Below are positions 1-7,188 of a stretch of 38,685 nt of DNA, piece by piece (the first letter of the stretch is position 1; every line of letters begins with the position of its first letter). Source of the DNA: a bacterium (GTDB lineage Bacteria > Elusimicrobiota > Elusimicrobia > UBA1565 > UBA9628); assembly GCA_021796015.1 (NCBI GenBank), contig JAJYOT010000009.1, positions 1 to 38,685 on the forward strand, in the 5' to 3' direction. The translations under genes and the position numbers were made by a program. The notes below the pieces were generated by a model, which made no database searches, had not been told where the DNA came from, and was given only the letters and a program-made list of their open reading frames with translations.

Positions 1-932
1 AGGCTCCCCCAAAGGCTCGTCCCCTGCCAGGTGTCCGAGTTCACGTTCCGCTGGAGATAGACGACATCGACCCCGGCCGCGGAATTGAGATCGTTTAAGT
101 CGTCGAATTGGAGGATGTTCGAGTAGGACGTGAAAGGCGGCGCGGCGAAATTGGAAACCGCGATGGAGACCGAGTAGAGCCCCTTGCGGGCGGCCCCGTC
201 CCTGCCGGTCACGTAGACGCCGACCGGGGGTTGGGAGGCGGGCCAGATGAAGGTCGGCGGAGAAACGATCTGGGGATCCAAGATCAGCGGCTGACCGCTT
301 CCCGCGTCAACGGGAATCAGGCTTGAAATGACATTGCCGACCAAAATCGAGTCCCACTGCGGAGAATCCCCATCGGTAAATTCCAGGCTGTTGGTCTCGG
401 GGTTTTGCTTGAAGCCCGTCCCCAGGTTCACGTCGTCCAAGTGGAGATGATTCTCTGTAGCATCTATTGAACCTATATTCTGGCCAGCGTTGACATATAC
501 GCCGGTGCTTGTGAAAGCAGGGACCACATGGATATAGTCAAACGCATGTTTGAGAGAATCGGCTATGCGGATACATTCCGTCGCATGCGCCGAACAGCCT
601 GGAACTTGGCCGCCCAGAGCTATTATTGTTCCGCCGCGAATAGCTTCAACGGATGGACAAATTATTCCAGAAGTCGTTTGGACGCACTTGCACAAGTCTT
701 GAACGTCTGTTCCCATGTGAAACCGATTTGGAACGCCGACATAGGTTTTTGGAGGATTCGTTCCGGGAACTGTTGACGGCCTTGCTTCGTCGAAAACTGA
801 CGTGATGGTCTTAGCTTGAAACGAGACACCGTTGCAACTTACCGCATAAGCATAAACCATGTCCTGCGTATTCGGGATGAAAATCCACACGCAAATGAGT
901 AAAGAAAAACGGATAAGGCTCTTTGGGGCCAT
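1..932 (-). CDS. M23-type exported metallopeptidase, unit 1 (3' end beyond window)
   Basis: The ATG at 932 has AGAGGA seven bases upstream. About 310 codons are visible before the window edge. Residues 4-20 form a hydrophobic signal peptide. The M23/LytM zinc-site pattern is complete: HxxxD at H72-D76, YIH at 133-135, and HLH at 162-164. M23 enzymes cut peptide cross-bridges or stems of peptidoglycan outside the cytoplasm; the family call comes from these motifs and cleavage is not shown. Beyond residue 165 it is about 93% identical in DNA to the unit 2 peptidase, but the catalytic part is far more different. The partner gene ends 64 bases upstream. Extra cysteines (residues 33, 81, 83, 92, 113, 120) suggest disulfides in the periplasm or outside the cell. 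Confidence 0.72.
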   Translation of the reverse strand, partial: MAPKSLIRFSLLICVWIFIPNTQDMVYAYAVSCNGVSFQAKTITSVFDEARPSTVPGTNPPKTYVGVPNRFHMGTDVQDLCKCVQTTSGIICPSVEAIRGGTIIALGGQVPGCSAHATECIRIADSLKHAFDYIHVVPAFTSTGVYVNAGQNIGSIDATENHLHLDDVNLGTGFKQNPETNSLEFTDGDSPQWDSILVGNVISSLIPVDAGSGQPLILDPQIVSPPTFIWPASQPPVGVYVTGRDGAARKGLYSVSIAVSNFAAPPFTSYSNILQFDDLNDLNSAAGVDVVYLQRNVNSDTWQGTSLWGS

Positions 933-996
933 CAATTATTCCTCTTGCCCTTTTTCATAATCATCGTAGCCACCGATAATTGAGTTCACTTAAATA

Positions 997-2118
997 TCAC
1001 TTTCTTGATTTCTTGCCATCCTGAGCAAATCCACCCATGGTCTTTAATTTATCCGGATATTCCCAAATCAGGGTCTTGCGAACGGGGTCAACAACAAATT
1101 CATCGTCAACCCCTGAAGAAGCCCGCCCTTCAATAATCACGGTTCGTTTGCCGTCCGGAGAAATGTGATAAAGGGACAAGATGCGATCAGGAAGATGTTG
1201 TCTGATAGGAAGACGATAAACAATGCTCCCGTCTAAATTTATTGCCCCACAAAAGTTATCGTATTGTCCAGAAGAATTGGTCCAAGGCATTTGATACAAA
1301 AAACCTTTTTCTTGGACCATCTTTCTCTCTTTTGAAGAATACGGCGTATAGCCGTTCATTAAGTCGATACAAGCCCAAAAGGGATGGTCGAAAAGATTTG
1401 GATTTCCTTGAATATTAACCCGATGAGGAAGAATGCGAATCCTGTGCCGAAAAGTCATCACTTTATTGGGGCTAAATTGCGTAAATGGAATTTCTTGGCC
1501 TCCGCTAAATAATCCTATGGGAGCATTCGTCTTGTCTTGTTTCATAACCATCCCATTGGACAACTGCACTCTAAATTTATTTTTAATGGTCACGCTGGGT
1601 GGTAAATCGTAAAATGCCAGTTTGTATTGATATTGAACGACAAGTCTTTTCCCGAAACCAAAAAGGCGTTGGGGATTTATATCCGATGGCTCCCAGGTTT
1701 TCGCCTCTTCCTTGATTTTTTGTTCCTTTGTTTTCTCCGCCTCGCGGGCGGCTTTTTCGCCCTTGGTGTAGAAATCGTTTTTGATGAGGGTCACGCTTCC
1801 CGAATGGACGACCCAGGAGACCGATTTCTGGGCCTCGGGATGCTGTTTTTTGAGCTGATTGAATTCCTCAAAGAGGGCCTTGGCCTTGGGAGAGCCACCT
1901 TCCTTGAGCCGCGCGTAATCCTGGAGCATCCGAAACATGATGACATAGCCGTCATGGGCATCGCGTTTCCCTTGGCGGTATTCCTCAAGTTTGGGCTTGA
2001 GGCGATCCAGGTCTTGTCTTGAGGCCTTCGCCATCATGTCCTGGCCGGAACTGCCTTGGCCAAAGACCGCGAAGTTCCCCGCCGCGATTAAAATGAACGA
2101 CAAAAATATTTTTCTCAT
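997..2118 (-). CDS. Secreted partner protein of unit 1, unknown function
   Basis: A 373-residue protein. I chose the ATG at 2118 over an in-frame ATG at 2172 because GGGAGG lies five bases upstream and translation then starts with a signal peptide (MRKIFLSFILIAAG, probable cleavage near residue 20). Residues 21-128 are charged and helical and almost identical to the unit 2 partner. From about residue 129 the two proteins differ strongly, though anchors remain (FWxC, GYTxxSS/TS, NFCG or SFCG, IVYxLP, LIWExPDKL). No family is recognised. It is always the first gene of the pair, so it may fold with, inhibit or target the peptidase; that is inference. The shift in composition at about 1735 falls inside the gene. 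Confidence 0.7.
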   Translation of the reverse strand: MRKIFLSFILIAAGNFAVFGQGSSGQDMMAKASRQDLDRLKPKLEEYRQGKRDAHDGYVIMFRMLQDYARLKEGGSPKAKALFEEFNQLKKQHPEAQKSVSWVVHSGSVTLIKNDFYTKGEKAAREAEKTKEQKIKEEAKTWEPSDINPQRLFGFGKRLVVQYQYKLAFYDLPPSVTIKNKFRVQLSNGMVMKQDKTNAPIGLFSGGQEIPFTQFSPNKVMTFRHRIRILPHRVNIQGNPNLFDHPFWACIDLMNGYTPYSSKERKMVQEKGFLYQMPWTNSSGQYDNFCGAINLDGSIVYRLPIRQHLPDRILSLYHISPDGKRTVIIEGRASSGVDDEFVVDPVRKTLIWEYPDKLKTMGGFAQDGKKSRK

Positions 2119-2143
2119 CCAGGCCTCCCAGCGCAATCTTTTA

Positions 2144-2172
2144 AGTCTAACCCCAAATCCGAAAAACTTCAA
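2144..2172 (-). promoter_or_regulatory. Sigma-70-like promoter for unit 1
   Basis: On the minus strand, TTGAAG (2167-2172) is separated by exactly 17 bases from TAGACT (2144-2149), 26 bases upstream of the partner ATG. The TAGACT box is conserved before the unit 2 partner (about 5404-5409), where the -35 is poorer. Each unit therefore seems to carry its own promoter. Called by eye from consensus. Confidence 0.5.
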
Positions 2173-2266
2173 GCCTTTTTGGGCCTTTTTACCAATTTTT
2201 TACTTTTCGCCCGCTTTTTTACTTTTCGCCCGCGAAAGCCGATCATTCCGCGCTTCCGGCCTTCCT

Positions 2267-4258
2267 TTATACAGCTATATAGAAGTCAATCCCCTCATCC
2301 TTGCCTTCTCCCAGCAGGGGAGAAGGATCAACGCGGGCGTTTCCCGCGATGGTCGCGTCCACGGGTCCCGACGGCTCGAATTGGAAGCTGAGGTTGACGT
2401 CGATGGGGGAGCCTCCCAGCGGCGTGACCGTCAACGAACCGGTCGGCAGAAAGAAGGGCCCGGGAGTGTTCGAGCCGCTGATTTGCCCGTTGTGGAGGCA
2501 GACGCCGTTGGTCGGGTAGCTTTGAACGTCGTTGATGTCCCGGGCGCCAACGAAATAGCAGCCCTCGCCCGGAATGGTCAGCGTGAACGGGACGGACAGT
2601 TCGCCCCGAGCGGCCGTCCCGTTTCCGTAGAGAGGCAGCGGGACGCTGGACAAATTGGGACAGCCGGCGACATTGATATTGCAAAGGGCCGTCGAGGCGA
2701 CGCCCCAAGACGAGGTGCAGGTTCCGGAAATGCCGTTTCCCGTAAAGGACTGGCCCAGGGGAGGCAGGGAAAGAATACAGACGGGAGAGGCGTCGACCAA
2801 GAACGGCGCCTGGGTCGATAGTCCCGCCATGTTCGCCGCGCTCAAAAGATATTGATCCTCAGGGAGGCTTGAGGGCAGGTAGCTCTGGGGATTGGGCGGG
2901 GTGACCAGGTTCTCCTCTAAGACGCCGCCCAGGTTTTGGGCTTGGGCGACGACGTTTCCGGCGCTGTTGATTAGGCTAAAGCTGGAGAGCCCCACGGCGC
3001 TATCCTCGATCGTCATCGAGGGAGCGAAGGTCACGGGCACGACCACCGTCGGCTCCACGGGCCCGCTGAAGGTTTCGGAGCCAAGACCTTCGGAGGTATT
3101 GATCGTCACCTTCGGCGGCGCGGTGTCGATGAGAATGTCCACGCAGTTGCTGTCCAACGAAGCCGGGTTTCCTGGCGACTTTAAGGCCGTCAGCGTCGCG
3201 CAGAGCTGATAATCGCCATTGGGATAATTCGCGGCGTTGGTCAAGTCAATCGGCGAAGCCTGGGCTTGGCCGAGGCCGAGACTTGTGGTGGCCAGGCTCC
3301 CCCAAAGGCTCGTCCCCTGCCAGGTGTCTGAGTTCACGTTCCGCTGGAGATAGACGACATCGACCCCGGCCGAGGAATTGAGATCGTTTAAATCGTCGAA
3401 CTGGAGGATGTTCGAGTAGGACGTGAAAGGCGGCGAGGCGAAATTGGAAACCGCGATGGAGACCGAGTAGAGCCCCTTGCGCTTGGCCCCGTCCCTGCCG
3501 GTCACGTAGACGCCGACGGGGGGTTGGGAAGCGGGCCAGATGAAGGTCGGCGGCGAAACGATCTGGGGATCCAAGATCAGCGGCTGACCGCTTCCCGCGT
3601 CGACCGGAATTAAGCTCGCGTCCACATTGCCGACTAAAATTGAGTCCCATTGCGGCGAGTCCCCGTCGGCGAAGTCCAGGCCGTTGGTCTCGGGATTCTG
3701 CTTGAAGCCCGTCCCCAGGTTCACGTCGTCTAAGTGGAGGTGATTTTCCAAATCAATATAGCCGATGGCTTGGCCGGGATTGATCGGTTCTCCATCGTAC
3801 AATGAAGCAGACTTCCAGTAAACATGAATATAATCAAACGCATGGCCAGTGGAATCTTTGATGCGAACACAATCCGGTCCGGTACAACCTGGGACTTCTG
3901 CCCCAAGCTTCATAATAGTCCCGCCATAAATAGCCCCGACCGAATGATTCGTAGCGCAATTATTCCCGACATCGGTTCCAAAATGGAAATAGGTCGGCGG
4001 GTAGGGCGTGGTTCCACTGCCATCGGGATTACTTGTAGGGCGCGCTTCGCCGAAAACGGAAAATATTTGTTTCGCGGGAAAGGAGATAGGTTGCGGCCAC
4101 TTTGCAGGATTCTGTAAATTGTTTGGATTTTGGGTCGAAATGGCAACGCTTGAACACGATACATCATACAAGGCCCACAGCCGCCCAGGGATCAATAAAA
4201 TACCGACAGCCGCTATGACCAAGTAGAAACAATTACCTGTTTTATTTGATAAGTCCAT
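2267..4258 (-). CDS. M23-type exported metallopeptidase with Ig-like tail, unit 2
   Basis: A 663-residue protein. It starts with a hydrophobic segment at residues 10-30 (signal peptide). The M23 zinc pattern is intact: H92-D96, YIH to H145, HLH at 173-175. About 490 residues of proline, serine and glycine-rich beta-type sequence follow, with Ig-like blocks (for example a TAPPKVTI start). M23 domains bind zinc and cut peptidoglycan peptides; the tail probably gives adhesion or length. The start overlaps the partner gene by 17 bases, so the two are translationally linked. The natural C-terminus has been overwritten by a palindromic repeat that encodes DPSPLLGEGKDEG and supplies a foreign end. 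The tail is GC-rich and the catalytic domain AT-richer. Confidence 0.75.
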   Translation of the reverse strand: MDLSNKTGNCFYLVIAAVGILLIPGRLWALYDVSCSSVAISTQNPNNLQNPAKWPQPISFPAKQIFSVFGEARPTSNPDGSGTTPYPPTYFHFGTDVGNNCATNHSVGAIYGGTIMKLGAEVPGCTGPDCVRIKDSTGHAFDYIHVYWKSASLYDGEPINPGQAIGYIDLENHLHLDDVNLGTGFKQNPETNGLDFADGDSPQWDSILVGNVDASLIPVDAGSGQPLILDPQIVSPPTFIWPASQPPVGVYVTGRDGAKRKGLYSVSIAVSNFASPPFTSYSNILQFDDLNDLNSSAGVDVVYLQRNVNSDTWQGTSLWGSLATTSLGLGQAQASPIDLTNAANYPNGDYQLCATLTALKSPGNPASLDSNCVDILIDTAPPKVTINTSEGLGSETFSGPVEPTVVVPVTFAPSMTIEDSAVGLSSFSLINSAGNVVAQAQNLGGVLEENLVTPPNPQSYLPSSLPEDQYLLSAANMAGLSTQAPFLVDASPVCILSLPPLGQSFTGNGISGTCTSSWGVASTALCNINVAGCPNLSSVPLPLYGNGTAARGELSVPFTLTIPGEGCYFVGARDINDVQSYPTNGVCLHNGQISGSNTPGPFFLPTGSLTVTPLGGSPIDVNLSFQFEPSGPVDATIAGNARVDPSPLLGEGKDEGIDFYIAV
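2290..2334. repeat. Palindromic interspersed repeat, copy A
   Basis: About 45 bases. The core is an inverted repeat, CCTTCTCCC (2304-2312) and GGGAGAAGG (2318-2326), with a five-base loop. The same element occurs at 5562-5605, in both cases inside the last codons of a peptidase gene, where it encodes a PSPLxGEGxDEG tail. GEG-rich tails of this sort are known from small dispersed palindromic repeats in many bacterial genomes. It may also act as a weak transcription stop. Confidence 0.7.
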
Positions 4259-5378
4259 ACTGTTTTAAAATTTTGTGTTCCAGCTGTCCCGCATGCCCCG
4301 GGGCAGGAGGAGGTAGTGTAATAATAGTCAGTTTATCCGGAGCCTCCCAAATTAAAAGCTGTCGCTCGCTTCCATATGTCAACCCGCCATCTACGGTATC
4401 TTCTACTGCCGATCCAACATAGAAAGAAGTCTTTTTACCATTGGGTAAGCCTGGTCCCGGCCTAATCAGCGGCCCAGGCAGATGGGGCTGATATTTAGTT
4501 GGGAGCTGATAGACTATATTGCCTTGGACATCTAAAATTCCACAAAAAGATTCAATCGTCCCTTTGGGATTTTTCCAGTAGGGAATATGCCCCACCGTCC
4601 TGTCTCCTGCTCCCTCTCCCAGAATCGCATATTCTTCCGACGTATGGGCCGTATAACCGATTATTGGATCGCTACAAAACCAAAAATCTCGTTTGGAATT
4701 GGCAGAGACAAAACTATCAATCGGCCCATCGAAATAAAACGGATACACAAAAGACATCGTCTTTATAAGCTGGACATTGGAAAGCGGCAAATCCTGGTTG
4801 CCTTGTCGCAAAAAAAGTTTCTCGTTATCGTTTTTGAGCGTTGTGCCTTTGGGAACTCGATAAAACTCAATCCGGTATTGATGCCAGACCATAGCCTTGT
4901 CGCCCTGCTGTTCCACTCCCATGATGTAATTATCCGTCGGCACGAAGTTTTTTCGCTGGTCCGCCAAGTTTTGTCTTTTCTTCTCCTCCGCCTCGCGGGC
5001 GGCTTTTTCACCCTTGGTGTAGAAATCGTTTTTGATGATGGTTATGCTCCCCGAATGGACGACCCAGGAGACCGATTTCTGGGCCTCGGGATGCTGTTTT
5101 TTGAGCTGATTGAATTCCTCAAAGAGGGCCTTGGCCTCGGGAGAATCGCCTTCCTTGAGCCGCGCGTAATCCTGGAGCATCCTGAACATGATGACATAGC
5201 CGTCATGGGCGTCGCGTTTCCCTTGGCGGTATTCCTCAAGTTTGGGCTTAAGGCGATCGAGGTCTTGCCTTGAGGCCTTCGCCATCATGTCCTGGCCGGA
5301 ACTGCCTTGCCCCCAGGCTGCGCCTGGCGCAAAATTCCCCGCCGCGATTAAAACAAACGACAAAAATATTTTTCTCAT
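4242..5378 (-). CDS. Secreted partner protein of unit 2, unknown function
   Basis: A 378-residue paralogue of the unit 1 partner. The start at 5378 is set by GGGAGG five bases upstream and the signal peptide MRKIFLSFVLIAAGNFA; a longer reading frame begins at 5471 but would bury the signal peptide. Residues up to about 132 match unit 1 almost exactly, at about 95% in DNA. The C-terminal two thirds are only loosely related but keep FWFC, GYTAHTSEE, SFCG and IVYQLP anchors and a closing LIWEAPDKL. The last 17 bases overlap the peptidase start. No family is recognised. A conserved tryptophan and cysteine in the variable half suggest a folded beta domain. Confidence 0.7.
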   Translation of the reverse strand: MRKIFLSFVLIAAGNFAPGAAWGQGSSGQDMMAKASRQDLDRLKPKLEEYRQGKRDAHDGYVIMFRMLQDYARLKEGDSPEAKALFEEFNQLKKQHPEAQKSVSWVVHSGSITIIKNDFYTKGEKAAREAEEKKRQNLADQRKNFVPTDNYIMGVEQQGDKAMVWHQYRIEFYRVPKGTTLKNDNEKLFLRQGNQDLPLSNVQLIKTMSFVYPFYFDGPIDSFVSANSKRDFWFCSDPIIGYTAHTSEEYAILGEGAGDRTVGHIPYWKNPKGTIESFCGILDVQGNIVYQLPTKYQPHLPGPLIRPGPGLPNGKKTSFYVGSAVEDTVDGGLTYGSERQLLIWEAPDKLTIITLPPPAPGHAGQLEHKILKQYGLIK

Positions 5379-5523
5379 CCAGGCCTCCCAGCACACCTTT
5401 TTTAAGTCTAACCCCGAATCCGTCTCATTTCCAGGGGTTTTTCCCGTTTTTACCAACTTTTTACTTTTCACCGCGAAAGTTCCTCTTTTGGCCTTTCCTT
5501 TATATGGCTATTCTTGCCGCATT

Positions 5524-7188
5524 TCATATCCTCACACGATCACGTCCGGTAAAAAGCATTGTCCCCTCATCCTCGCCTTCTCCCCATAGGGGAGAAGGAT
5601 CAACGAGGACGTTTCCCGCCTTGTCCACCGCCTCCGAGGCGACGTTGAAGGGCCCGCCCGGCGGAACGCCGCTGGTCATCGTGTAGCTCCAGTTCTCGGT
5701 TCCCTGGGCCGTCACCGCCGTTCGCTGACCGACAGTAGCGGAACCGTTCCACCAGCCTCCGGGCAACTGGATGTAGAGATTGACGTGGTCGATTCCCGAC
5801 TGGACGCCTCCCGAACTCGGGTCAAAGGCCGTGCCTGAGATGACAAAGCCGGGGATCGCGGTGGCCGGCATGGAAGAGCCGTCCTTGGGATTTAAAACGA
5901 CGCTGACCGGAGGAGTGTGGTCCACGATGAAATTGGTCGCCGTCGAATTTCCCGCCTGGTCGTAGGCGATGATTTGGATATTTCCCTCGGGGATGTTTCC
6001 CAGAACCTGAAGATCGGTAGAAGTATAAGTGTAAGAGGGCGGCGGAAAAGAAGCCGGGGTCGACGCGATAAACACGCCGTTGTCGTAGACCGCCACGCCT
6101 CCCGGCCCCGAGAGAGCGTCGTCCACCTCAACCGAAATTGACGGCGTCTTCGTGTAGGTCCCCGTCGCGATCTGAAGCCCCGAGGCGTCGAACACGGTCA
6201 GACCGGGCGGCGTGCGGTCGATGATCATGGAAGCGCAGGCCGACGGATTATTGACGATGGCGTTTTGATTTCCCTTAATGTCCTTGGCCAGAACACAAAT
6301 CTGGTAATGACCTTCGGCCAGACTGGAAATGTTGAGCGGCGTCTGAGCGTTCACGGGATCGCTCGCGAAATAATAGAACTGGTAGGTTCCATTATAGCCG
6401 CCCTCCGAAATCGTCGTGTCATAGGCATCTCCCGGCGATAAAATAAGGCCGCTTGGAATCGTGAGATAGGTCTGCTCCGGGAAATTAGACGAGGTTTGGC
6501 CCGTGTCCAGATCGCTGACTTGATAGCCGATCTGATAGACCCCGACATTTTGACTTCCCAGGCTTTGAAGATCATGGGCCAAGGCGCGAACGTCCAAGGC
6601 CGAGACGTTCGCGCCGATGGCGGGGCCTATCGGAGAACTCCCCGCCGGGGCGTTCGCGTTGAGCAGCTGCACGCTTAAAACCTGGGGCGAGGCCGTGTCA
6701 GAATACGGCGTCAAGGCCCCTGTCCTCAGAGAGTTGAGAACGTTTCCCGCCAAATCGGTTTCCTTAAAATGAAGATGCGGCGGCGAAAAATTGATGGTTC
6801 CGAGGAGGGTGCCTGCTGTCACAAACAAACCATTTGGAGAGTTGGCCCACTTATTTTCAAGTATTGAATCGGGGCTGATATGGATATATAAGAAATTACT
6901 GGAAGCAGTCTTAATCCAAACAAGATTTGAGGTAATTCCGACCCTGGCAGGTATTGTTCCAGAAAGAACCGCGTATACTGCTGTTCCTTGAGCGCCGACA
7001 ATATCCACGCCATCGTGGAAATGAGGACAGGGCCCCGGACAATTAGTAACAGTGGTATCGCGATATTCTCCCAAGGTAGAGTTAATCGGCTGTTGCGTAT
7101 TGAAAGGAATCAAAGGCCATTGATAGGCCATAAGCGAACTGGTCAAGGAAAGTATTCCAGTCAAAAATAAGATGGACCGAATTTTCAT
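5524..7188 (-). CDS. M23-type exported metallopeptidase with Ig-like tail, unit 3
   Basis: A 554-residue protein. The signal peptide is MKIRSILFLTGILSLTSS with cleavage near residue 21. This is the clearest M23 domain of the three: HDGVD with H58 and D62, YIHI with H103, and HLHFKE with H138 and H140. Ig-like modules follow, marked by DRTPPGLTV and DHTPPVSVV, ending at a SEAVDKAGNV strand typical of the last strand of such a domain. Directly after it the frame enters repeat copy B, which encodes the last 25 or so residues. The start overlaps the partner stop as ATGA, so coupling is tight. By family it is an extracellular zinc endopeptidase acting on peptidoglycan. Confidence 0.8.
   Translation of the reverse strand: MKIRSILFLTGILSLTSSLMAYQWPLIPFNTQQPINSTLGEYRDTTVTNCPGPCPHFHDGVDIVGAQGTAVYAVLSGTIPARVGITSNLVWIKTASSNFLYIHISPDSILENKWANSPNGLFVTAGTLLGTINFSPPHLHFKETDLAGNVLNSLRTGALTPYSDTASPQVLSVQLLNANAPAGSSPIGPAIGANVSALDVRALAHDLQSLGSQNVGVYQIGYQVSDLDTGQTSSNFPEQTYLTIPSGLILSPGDAYDTTISEGGYNGTYQFYYFASDPVNAQTPLNISSLAEGHYQICVLAKDIKGNQNAIVNNPSACASMIIDRTPPGLTVFDASGLQIATGTYTKTPSISVEVDDALSGPGGVAVYDNGVFIASTPASFPPPSYTYTSTDLQVLGNIPEGNIQIIAYDQAGNSTATNFIVDHTPPVSVVLNPKDGSSMPATAIPGFVISGTAFDPSSGGVQSGIDHVNLYIQLPGGWWNGSATVGQRTAVTAQGTENWSYTMTSGVPPGGPFNVASEAVDKAGNVLVDPSPLWGEGEDEGTMLFTGRDRVRI
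5562..5605. repeat. Palindromic interspersed repeat, copy B
   Basis: Second copy of the element at 2290-2334. It has a perfect 10-base stem, CCTTCTCCCC (5576-5585) with GGGGAGAAGG (5589-5598), and a three-base loop. It sits at the 3' end of the unit 3 peptidase gene, in the same reading frame as copy A, encoding DPSPLWGEGEDEG. Confidence 0.7.

Noticed and set aside
2119..2172. N-terminal extension of the unit 1 partner from the ATG at 2172
   Set aside because: It would put 18 residues before the signal peptide and cover the promoter; the ATG at 2118 has the RBS.
1991..2821. Plus-strand open frame of 276 codons across the unit 1/unit 2 junction
   Set aside because: It runs antisense to the partner and peptidase genes, has no RBS, and its sequence is Arg/Gly-rich shadow text of GC-rich DNA.
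4587..5273. Plus-strand open frame of 228 codons
   Set aside because: Antisense to the unit 2 partner. A matching frame at 1627-2022 exists only because the sense genes are duplicates.
1..5378. Possible CRISPR or short tandem repeat array
   Set aside because: The repetition is of whole genes at kilobase scale. No short regularly spaced repeats with unique spacers are visible.
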